Source: Pseudomonadota bacterium (lineage in GTDB: Bacteria > Pseudomonadota > Alphaproteobacteria > Rhizobiales > Devosiaceae). Taken from it: DNA of 30,300 bases. The stretch spans positions 1-30,300 of the forward strand of contig JAEWHZ010000378.1 of NCBI GenBank assembly GCA_023387585.1. The letters are read 5' to 3'. Shown here piece by piece: positions 24,474 to 30,300 of the stretch. Within the stretch, counting starts at the first letter, position 1. Every line of letters starts with the position of its first letter. The notes below the pieces were generated by a model. It was not told the DNA's origin and made no database searches. It was given only the letters and a program-made list of their open reading frames with translations. The translations under genes and the position numbers were made by a program.

Positions 24474-26201
24474 CTACGCGACGACGATCCTGAAGCCGTT
24501 GCCGCGCCAGAAGCCGTTGGGTTCGAGGCTCCCGCGATAGGTGCAGCAGGCCTTGGCGCTGGTGCTGGAGAAGCAGCCGCCGCGCAGGACCCGCCGGATT
24601 TCCGGCGGCGCGTCGGCGTTCTCGCGGCCGTCATCGGCATAGGGGTATCGATAGGCGGGGGTGGCCATGTCGCTCCCCCACAAGGTGGTGGTCCATTCCC
24701 AGACCTGCCCGGCCATGTCGTAGCAGCCATAGGGCGAGACGCCGGCCGGGAACAGCCCCACCGCGCAGGCGGCATTGAAGCCGGTTTCCTCCGAATTCGC
24801 CGCCTCCGGGTTCCACCCCGATCCCCACGGATAGACGATGGCATCTCCGCCATCGGGTTGGTCGCCGCGCGCGGCGCGTTCCCATTCGGGCTCGGTCGGC
24901 AGGCGCACGGTTTCATTGGCGCCGATACGGCCCGCCCGGCGCCATTCATCGGTCAGCCAGGCGCAATAGGCGCGCGCGTCATGCCAAGTGAGATCGGTCG
25001 CCGGGGCGTTGCTGCGTTCCGCCACCCCGGCTTCGGGCGAGACCCAGCGACGGCCGGTGGCCGATACGAAGCGTTGGTAGTCGCCATTGCTGACCGGATA
25101 GCGCCCGATGCGGAAGGGGGCGACGACGACGGTGTGGACGGGCTCGGAATTGGGATGGGTGGTGGATCCCATCACCAGCCGGCCGCCCGGCACGTTACAG
25201 AGCGCATCGAGCGGGCGCGGGTCGCCGCCTATGGCAAGAAGGCGGGCCGCCCGGTTGCGGTGGAAGACGCTGAGGCGCCCCCCTTCGATGAGGCCGAGGA
25301 GCTTTTCTGCGATCCCGGAATCCGGCGCAGCCGGATCGTAGATCAGCAGCGCCGCCTTCAGCGCCGCATCCGAGGCGTCCCGCGCGAGCAAGGGCGCAAG
25401 CCGGTCCCGCTTTTGCGGTGCGCGGCGCAAAAGGCTTTCGAAACTGCCGGACCAGCGGTCCGGATCGGCAAGGAACAGCGCGGCGGCTTCTTCTTCCGCC
25501 ATTGAGGCAAGATGCGCGGCCGCCAGCAAATCGTCGACCGCGCGGTCCGCCGAGCGGTTTCCCGCGATGCGGGCAAAAGCCTCGAAAGCGCGATCGGGAT
25601 GCCGGGCGAGGACCACGTCTGCCAGATCTTCGGCCGTTTCGGCCGTTCCATCCACCGTGAGGCTGAGGGCGAACAGCGCGGGATTGGCGGCGACGGGCGA
25701 CAGCGGCGCCGTGGTGGAAAGGCCGATCTCGGCGAGATGGGCGCGCCGTTCCGCCAGCGACAGCGGCAGCAGCGTATGGACGGCGAACCCGCCGGGCAGC
25801 CGCCAGCCGCGCACCGTGGCATCGTCGCCCAGAACGATGGCCGGGCGCGAGCCGATCTGATCGAGGAAGCGGGCGAGACGCGCTTCGCCGTCCCGTCCCA
25901 GCCGGTCGATGCCGTCGAGGATGAGATCGCCCTGCGGCGGGATCGGTGGAAGGGAGGTTTCGTCGACGATCTCGATGAGAACGGCCCCGCGCTCTTCGGC
26001 CAGCTTGCGTGCCAACACGCTCTTGCCGGAGCCGCGCCCGCCAAGCAGCAGCAGGCGGGGATGAAGATCGGCCATTTCCCGGGCGGTGAAATAGACGGGC
26101 TCCTGCGTCCTTGCCTGCTGCTCGCGAAGGGAACGCAGGCCCTTGGCGGCCTTGTCCTCGTGCGAGAAGTTGACCCGCAGGGTGAAATCGGGCGCGCTCA
26201 C
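24474..26201 (-). CDS. P-loop NTPase fused to a degenerate FGE-fold domain
   Basis: Encodes 575 residues. A STAND/NACHT-like P-loop module lies at about 45-160 with Walker A GGRGSGKS (54-61) and a Walker B-like DLILDGID (92-99). A helical region (about 170-320) leads through the RAARLLAIGGDPRPLD linker to an FGE/SUMF1-type domain (about 337-575; LPTEPEWERAARG, MAGQVWEWTT, RGGCF). The first FGE catalytic Cys position is Ser546 and the second aligns with Ala551 beside C552/C553, so FGE catalysis is unlikely; a ligand-binding role is more probable. The start is the GTG at 26199-26201, overlapping the VOC stop as GTGA. No signal peptide. It is the last gene of the Dpp-type transporter operon. Function unknown. 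Confidence 0.8.
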   Translation of the reverse strand: MSAPDFTLRVNFSHEDKAAKGLRSLREQQARTQEPVYFTAREMADLHPRLLLLGGRGSGKSVLARKLAEERGAVLIEIVDETSLPPIPPQGDLILDGIDRLGRDGEARLARFLDQIGSRPAIVLGDDATVRGWRLPGGFAVHTLLPLSLAERRAHLAEIGLSTTAPLSPVAANPALFALSLTVDGTAETAEDLADVVLARHPDRAFEAFARIAGNRSADRAVDDLLAAAHLASMAEEEAAALFLADPDRWSGSFESLLRRAPQKRDRLAPLLARDASDAALKAALLIYDPAAPDSGIAEKLLGLIEGGRLSVFHRNRAARLLAIGGDPRPLDALCNVPGGRLVMGSTTHPNSEPVHTVVVAPFRIGRYPVSNGDYQRFVSATGRRWVSPEAGVAERSNAPATDLTWHDARAYCAWLTDEWRRAGRIGANETVRLPTEPEWERAARGDQPDGGDAIVYPWGSGWNPEAANSEETGFNAACAVGLFPAGVSPYGCYDMAGQVWEWTTTLWGSDMATPAYRYPYADDGRENADAPPEIRRVLRGGCFSSTSAKACCTYRGSLEPNGFWRGNGFRIVVA

Positions 26202-26593
26202 GCGAACAGCCCGGCGATCTCGGGATTGTGGAAGCGCTGGATTTCGAGCGCATAGCCGGCCGGATCCTCGAAGAAGAAGTGATCGCAATAATTGCCGCGC
26301 TGGATTTCGGTGAGATTGTCGACGCCGGCTTCCTTGACGCGCTGGTGCCAGCCTTCGACGTCCTGGGCGACGATGGTGAGCAGCACGGCGCTTTTCTCCT
26401 GGTGCCGCAAATGGCCGCGATTGCCGTCGACCATGCCGAAATAGCTGTTCGGAGCGATGCGGTAGATGCGGGCCAGGCCCTGGTCGAGCACCAGTTCGAA
26501 CCCCAGGAGCTTTTCGTAGAACGCGGTCACCGCATGGATGTCGGGATAGTAAAAGAAGGTGATGGCGTAGTCTTTGGTCATTGGGTCGCTCAT
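26198..26593 (-). CDS. VOC (glyoxalase/dioxygenase-fold) family protein
   Basis: Encodes 131 residues with the paired beta-alpha-beta-beta-beta modules of the vicinal-oxygen-chelate fold. ITFFYYPDIHAVTAFYEKLLGFELV opens module one and VAQDVEGWHQRVKEAG module two, and FFFEDPAGYALEIQRF is the typical closing strand with its metal-site Glu. Members include glyoxalase I, dioxygenases and binding proteins for antibiotics or metabolites; specificity is not readable. The ATG at 26591-26593 overlaps the upstream SBP-like stop by ATGA, and its own stop overlaps the NTPase start, so the three cytoplasmic proteins should be made together. A downstream ATG (26581) is an alternative start. Confidence 0.85.
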   Translation of the reverse strand: MSDPMTKDYAITFFYYPDIHAVTAFYEKLLGFELVLDQGLARIYRIAPNSYFGMVDGNRGHLRHQEKSAVLLTIVAQDVEGWHQRVKEAGVDNLTEIQRGNYCDHFFFEDPAGYALEIQRFHNPEIAGLFA

Positions 26594-27951
26594 TGGATGG
26601 TCAGGACGCCCTTGGGGTCGATGGCAAGGCCCGGGATCTCCCGGCGGGCGGCGAAGATGTCGACGGGGTGGAGGAGATAGAGCCATGGCGGGTTGACGTT
26701 CAGCCGCTTGAGGCAGGCGGAATAGGCCGCTTCCCTTGCGTCGGGCGCGATCGCGCCATTGGCGGCCCCGATGAGGCGTTCGGTTTCGGCGTCCTCGAAT
26801 CCCTGCCACCAGACGGCCTTGTTGCGGCTCGAGATCTTGTCGTCGAGGACGCGGTAGGTGCTTTGCGGCGAAGAATCGAAGATGGCGAGGTCTCCGATCT
26901 GCTTGCGCCCGACCTGGCGGGCATATTCGGGACGGTCGGTTTCGGTTTCGATGGTGACGGCAAAGCCGATCTCGCCCAGGCAGTCGGCGACGAACCGGCT
27001 GATCTGCGGGGCGCGATCGGGCATGTAGAGCGGGGTGCGCAGCGTGATGTCGCAAGACCCGCCGATGGTGTCGAGAAGGCGCCGGGCTGCGGCAGGATCG
27101 TGGGCGATGGCGGGAGGCGGATCGCGCATCCCCAGATGGAACGGGCTGACGATGGTGGTCGCTTCCCGCGCGAGACCGCCGAAGATCTCGGTGATGAGTT
27201 GCGTGCGGTCCACCGCCAGGTTCGCGGCGAGGCGGGCCCGCGGATCGGCGAAGATGCCTTGGGCGCAGTTGAGATAATACATCACCGAAAGCGTGTTGAC
27301 CGCTTTGCCCCATTGCAGGGCCGGGTCGAAATCGGGCGTGTCGTGCATGCGTTCGAGATTGAGCGCCGCATCGGCTTCGCCGTCGCGCAGCATGCGATAG
27401 CGTTCGGCGGCGTCGGGCTGGGCCAGCACGAGGATGTCGCGCGCCCCGCTCAGTCGCGCCGACACGCCGGCATCGAAATCGGTGACGCGATAGGGACCGG
27501 TCCCCAGGACCGGACGACCATCCCCGTCGGTGCGGCAGATGTAGAATTCGCAGAAGATGTCGAGGATGTCGGCGAAGGGCTCGGGATTCTCGACGACGAC
27601 GCTGCCCGCCGTTCCCGCGCGCAACGTGGCATGGGCCAGATAGCGCGAATAGGACCACTTCATGCCGAACATGTCGACCGACCCGAGGATCGCCTCGATG
27701 AATGCGAGGATGTGTTCGGGGGTGCAGGCGACGCCGTCATGGAAGATGGCGCCGTCGCGCAGGAAGAATTCCCAGCGCCGGCCGTCATCGCTATGGGTCC
27801 AGTGCGAGAACAGGGCCGGGCCGGCCTGCCCGCCGGGCCGCCAGCGCAGCAGCGGCTCGAACACCAGGTTCTTGAGCGTTAGGATCGAGGTGTCGTCGGT
27901 GACGCGCGTGGCCGGCAGGAAGTCGGCTTTCTCCAATGCGATGGTCAGCAT
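26590..27951 (-). CDS. SBP_bac_5-like protein without signal peptide (predicted cytoplasmic)
   Basis: Encodes 453 residues related to the peptide/nickel (DppA/OppA) binding proteins: LTLKNLVFEPLLRW, WEFFLRDGAIFHDG, GTGPYRVTDFDAG, and a C-terminal SACLKRLNVNPPWLYLLHPVDIFA. It starts straight into the mature fold at MLTIALEKADF. Extending the frame upstream meets a stop within about 30 codons, no alternative start and no hydrophobic signal, so it should remain in the cytoplasm. The ATG shares one base with the permease stop (TGATG, 27949-27953). The operon's normal binding protein is the separate gene at the window edge. A cytoplasmic SBP domain recalls the ligand-binding part of SgrR, but there is no DNA-binding domain here. 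It may sense the imported ligand. Confidence 0.8.
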   Translation of the reverse strand: MLTIALEKADFLPATRVTDDTSILTLKNLVFEPLLRWRPGGQAGPALFSHWTHSDDGRRWEFFLRDGAIFHDGVACTPEHILAFIEAILGSVDMFGMKWSYSRYLAHATLRAGTAGSVVVENPEPFADILDIFCEFYICRTDGDGRPVLGTGPYRVTDFDAGVSARLSGARDILVLAQPDAAERYRMLRDGEADAALNLERMHDTPDFDPALQWGKAVNTLSVMYYLNCAQGIFADPRARLAANLAVDRTQLITEIFGGLAREATTIVSPFHLGMRDPPPAIAHDPAAARRLLDTIGGSCDITLRTPLYMPDRAPQISRFVADCLGEIGFAVTIETETDRPEYARQVGRKQIGDLAIFDSSPQSTYRVLDDKISSRNKAVWWQGFEDAETERLIGAANGAIAPDAREAAYSACLKRLNVNPPWLYLLHPVDIFAARREIPGLAIDPKGVLTIQ

Positions 27952-28790
27952 CAGTCGATCTCGTTGCGGCGGCGCGGATTGAACCAGTCGGCAAGGCTGT
28001 CGCCGATGAGGTTAAAGCAGAGCACGCTGAAAAGGATCGCCATGCCGGGCGACAGGGCAACCCAGGGGCTCTCGCGCATATATTGCAGATTGTTCGAAAC
28101 GTCGGCGCCCCATTCGGCCAGGGGCGGCTGCGCGCCGAGCCCGAGAAAGCCCAGGCTGGCGGTCTGCAATATGGCGCTGCCAAGGCTCAGCGAAGCCTGC
28201 ACCAGCAGCGGTCCGAGGCCGTTGGCGAAGACATAGCGCCACAGGATGCGGGGCGTGGGCAGGCCGAGGGAAATCGCGGCCTCGACATAGGGTTTGACCG
28301 AGATGGCGAGCGCCTGGCTGCGCGCGACACGGGCGAATTGCGGAGCCAGCGTGATGGCGACCGCCAGCATGGCGTTGTTGAGGCTGGGCCCGAAGGCCGC
28401 CGCCAGGGCGATGGCGAGCACGAGGGCGGGAAAGGACAGCATGGCGTCGACGAAGCGCATGATGACCATATCCACCAGCCCGCCGGCGAACCCGGCCAGC
28501 ATGCCGAAAAAGACCCCAACCACAAAAGCGATGGCGACGACGCCGACGCCGATGGCCAGCGTGAAGCGCCCGCCATGCAGGACCCGGGTCAGGACGTCGC
28601 GGCCGAGGCTGTCGGTGCCCAGCCAATGGGTCAGGCTCGGCCCCTGGAGCTTGTTGAGCACGTTGAGGCTGGTGGGCCCGTAGGGGCTGATCATCGGGCC
28701 GAAGATGACGGCGAGCACGATGGCGAGCAGAACCAGCGCGCCTGCCGTGGCGAGGGTGTTCCTGTTCAGGAAGTGCAGAACGGCGTTCAT
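27951..28790 (-). CDS. Dpp/Opp-type ABC transporter permease, DppC-like
   Basis: Encodes 279 residues with about six membrane segments. It has the DppC N-terminal segment followed by GPSLTHWLGTDSLGRDVLTRVLHGGRFTLAIG, a hallmark of the C-type permease, and the coupling motif KPYVEAAISLGLPTPRILWRYV. The ATG at 28788-28790 overlaps the dppB-like stop by ATGA, and its stop touches the next start. The frame stays open far upstream to 29807, but that stretch is a shadow of the other permease. It forms a heterodimeric channel with the preceding permease. Confidence 0.93.
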   Translation of the reverse strand: MNAVLHFLNRNTLATAGALVLLAIVLAVIFGPMISPYGPTSLNVLNKLQGPSLTHWLGTDSLGRDVLTRVLHGGRFTLAIGVGVVAIAFVVGVFFGMLAGFAGGLVDMVIMRFVDAMLSFPALVLAIALAAAFGPSLNNAMLAVAITLAPQFARVARSQALAISVKPYVEAAISLGLPTPRILWRYVFANGLGPLLVQASLSLGSAILQTASLGFLGLGAQPPLAEWGADVSNNLQYMRESPWVALSPGMAILFSVLCFNLIGDSLADWFNPRRRNEID

Positions 28791-29797
28791 TTCATCCTCT
28801 TGCGCACGCGCGGATCGAGCACGCCATAGAGCAAATCGACCAGAACCGAGGTGAGCATGAACAGCAGCGAGAAGATCAGCGTGGTGCCCTGGATGACGGG
28901 ATAATCCCGGTTGCGGATGGCCTCGAACATGAAGCGGCCGATGCCGGGCCAGGCGAAAATGGTCTCGGTGAGAATGGCACCTCCCAGCATTTCCGCGAAT
29001 TTGAGCCCGATAATGGTGACGGCGGGAAGCAGCGAGTTGCGCAGGCCGTGCTCGAGGATCACCTGCGAGCGCGAAAGCCCCTTGGCGCGCGCGGTGCGGA
29101 TGAAGTCCTCGGACATGACCTCGAGCATGGTGTTGCGCACGAACCGTCCCAGCGTCGCCGCAAGGAACGCGGTCAGCACCGCCGTGGGCAGGATGAGGTA
29201 GCGGATTGCGCTGGCGACCACGTCCCATTGGCCGGTGATGATGCCGTCGACGATGGCGAAGCCGGTGATGGGCTGCATGATGATGTAGGGGCTGAGCCGT
29301 CCGGAGACCGGCAGCCAGCCCAGATAGGTCGCAAAGATCAGTTGCAGGATCAGCGCCAGCAGGAAGGCGGGCATGGAGACGCCGACCAGCGAAAACACCC
29401 GGGTGAAGTGGTCGAACAGCGAATTCGGACGGGTGGCCGAAAGGACGCCGATGGGAATGCCGAACAGGATGGCCGCCAGCGTGGCGCAGACCGCCAGCTC
29501 GAGCGTGGCGGGCAGGCGCAGCATGATTTCGTTGAGCACCGGCGCGCCGCTCTTGAGCGAAATGCCCATATCGCCGCGAAACAGGCCGCCGACATAGTTT
29601 ATGAACTGAAGATAAACGGGTTCGTCGAGCCGCATCTGGGCGCGCAACGCCGCGATCTGCTGATCGGTCGCGCCCGGGCCGAGCAAGGTCACCGCGGGGT
29701 CGCCGGGGATGAGGCGCACCAGCGAGAAAACGATCACCAGCACCAGGATCAGGACCGGGATTAGCGCCACGAGGCGACGCAGGAGAAAGCTGGCCAT
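28787..29797 (-). CDS. Dpp/Opp-type ABC transporter permease, DppB-like
   Basis: Encodes 336 residues. The opening MASFLLRRLVALIPVLILVLVIVFSLVRLIPGDP is typical of DppB-type permeases (first membrane segment, then RLIPGDPA), followed by RLDEPVYLQF, RGDMGISL and the coupling motif EDFIRTARAKGLSRSQVILEHGLRNSLLP. The ATG at 29795-29797 is well placed. A terminator-like hairpin in the 73-base gap upstream (29816-29851) probably lowers permease expression relative to the binding protein. Substrate class (peptides, nickel, sugars, opines) is not fixed by sequence. Confidence 0.93.
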   Translation of the reverse strand: MASFLLRRLVALIPVLILVLVIVFSLVRLIPGDPAVTLLGPGATDQQIAALRAQMRLDEPVYLQFINYVGGLFRGDMGISLKSGAPVLNEIMLRLPATLELAVCATLAAILFGIPIGVLSATRPNSLFDHFTRVFSLVGVSMPAFLLALILQLIFATYLGWLPVSGRLSPYIIMQPITGFAIVDGIITGQWDVVASAIRYLILPTAVLTAFLAATLGRFVRNTMLEVMSEDFIRTARAKGLSRSQVILEHGLRNSLLPAVTIIGLKFAEMLGGAILTETIFAWPGIGRFMFEAIRNRDYPVIQGTTLIFSLLFMLTSVLVDLLYGVLDPRVRKRMK

Positions 29798-29815
29798 ATC
29801 CGATCACGTCCTGCG

Positions 29816-29851
29816 AAAAAAGCCTGCGGCGCCGGGAGACAGCGCCGCAGG
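29816..29851 (-). terminator. Intrinsic terminator/attenuator between binding-protein and permease genes
   Basis: Reading the minus strand, CCTGCGGCGC (29851-29842) and GCGCCGCAGG (29832-29823) form a perfect ten-pair stem with a nine-base loop, followed one base later by six T (29821-29816). It lies 19 bases after the binding-protein stop. As the next genes run the same way without an obvious promoter, partial read-through is likely. Confidence 0.85.
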
Positions 29852-29870
29852 ATGGAGAGGTCCGGGAGGA

Positions 29871-30300
29871 CTACTGCTTGTAGACGCCCCAATATTCGTT
29901 GAGCGGCGGGGCGCTGTTGATCACGAGGCCCTCGACATTGGCGCGGGTAAACACGATCAGCTTGGGGCTGAAGAGGTAGGCAGCCGGAACCTTGGCGACG
30001 ATCAGCTCCTGGATCTGGAAGTAGAGCTGCTTGCGCTCTTCCTGATCGACCGTCTGCTGCGCCTCGAGGATCAGGCCGTCGAGCTCGGCATCTTCGGGCA
30101 TGCGGAAGGTCATGGCAGTGTCGGCGAGGCTCGAAAGATAGCCGATGGTGATATGGGCGTCTGGGTCGTTGTACCAGGGCTGGCGGCCATCGAGGGCGAC
30201 GTCGAACTGGCCGGCCGTCTGCAGGGCGCGCAGGGCCGGGAACTCGGTCTGGGCGATGGTGGCGTTGATGCCGATATCGGCGAGATTGGCCTGCACGAAG
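29871..30300 (-). CDS. Dpp/Opp-type substrate-binding protein, C-terminal part (5' end outside window)
   Basis: Only the last 143 or so residues are in the window. They match the C-terminal lobe of SBP_bac_5 proteins: VQANLADIGINATIAQTEFPAL, a DPDAHITIGYLSS segment, LDGLILEAQQTVDQEERKQLYFQIQELIV and the closing AAYLFSPKLIVFTRANVEGL. It should be the periplasmic receptor for the two permeases that follow. The stop is TAG at 29871-29873, followed by an intrinsic terminator. The start and signal peptide, and any ATPase genes upstream, lie beyond 30300. Confidence 0.9.
   Translation of the reverse strand, partial: FVQANLADIGINATIAQTEFPALRALQTAGQFDVALDGRQPWYNDPDAHITIGYLSSLADTAMTFRMPEDAELDGLILEAQQTVDQEERKQLYFQIQELIVAKVPAAYLFSPKLIVFTRANVEGLVINSAPPLNEYWGVYKQ

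Noticed and set aside
24474..25193. Diversity-generating retroelement target in the FGE-fold C-terminus
   Set aside because: FGE/lectin folds are common DGR targets, but no reverse transcriptase gene or template repeat is visible in the window.
24474..26201. Anti-phage STAND (Avs-like) defence gene
   Set aside because: No effector domain is seen at the N-terminus, and the gene is embedded in a metabolite-transport operon rather than a defence island.

Overview
The window is GC-rich, densely coded DNA with the look of a free-living alphaproteobacterium, most likely Hyphomicrobiales (the Devosia/Pelagibacterium kind of gene content is my guess). Reasons: several small-molecule ABC uptake systems side by side, a rhizobial-type malonyl-CoA synthetase, ROK and GntR regulators, and operons tightly coupled by ATGA/TGATG overlaps. 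I see no tRNA, rRNA, insertion sequence, phage gene or CRISPR array.

Layout. (1) 150-3163, minus: a membrane protein and a secreted von Willebrand A protein with five C-terminal repeats, three of them nearly identical. (2) 3314-11184: a self-contained sulfate-ester cassette. A ROK regulator (minus) is divergent from a cytoplasmic type I sulfatase, a TauC/SsuC-type permease, its ATPase, an AGE-family sugar epimerase/isomerase and a TauA/SsuA-type binding protein. After a strong terminator comes a bona fide formylglycine-generating enzyme (FGE) with its own candidate promoter and a perfect palindrome. Together these suggest import of a sulfated, probably sugar-like compound, FGE activation of the sulfatase, desulfation in the cytoplasm and isomerisation of the product. 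(3) 11210-12819, minus: an alpha/beta hydrolase and a GntR/FCD regulator, facing away from (4) 13209-24452, plus: two tandem FbpA-like binding proteins (the second frameshifted), a family III CoA-transferase, a third paralogous binding protein, a fused two-domain permease, an ATPase, a FlK-type hotdog thioesterase, a crotonase without canonical glutamates, a MatB-like malonyl-CoA synthetase and an AbrB-family membrane protein. This looks like uptake and CoA activation of an unidentified short carboxylic or dicarboxylic acid. TGTATACA sites at the GntR promoter and before the CoA-transferase are candidate operators.

(5) 24474-30300, minus: a tightly coupled operon with a Dpp/Opp-type binding protein (cut by the window edge), a terminator/attenuator, two permeases, a second SBP-like protein with no signal peptide, a VOC protein and a P-loop NTPase fused to a catalytically degenerate FGE-fold domain. 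A transporter joined to cytoplasmic SBP-like, VOC and NTPase-FGE proteins is not an arrangement I recognise. It is the best candidate in the window for an undescribed ligand-sensing or transporter-control system.

All functions are read from sequence motifs and family memory; no search was run.
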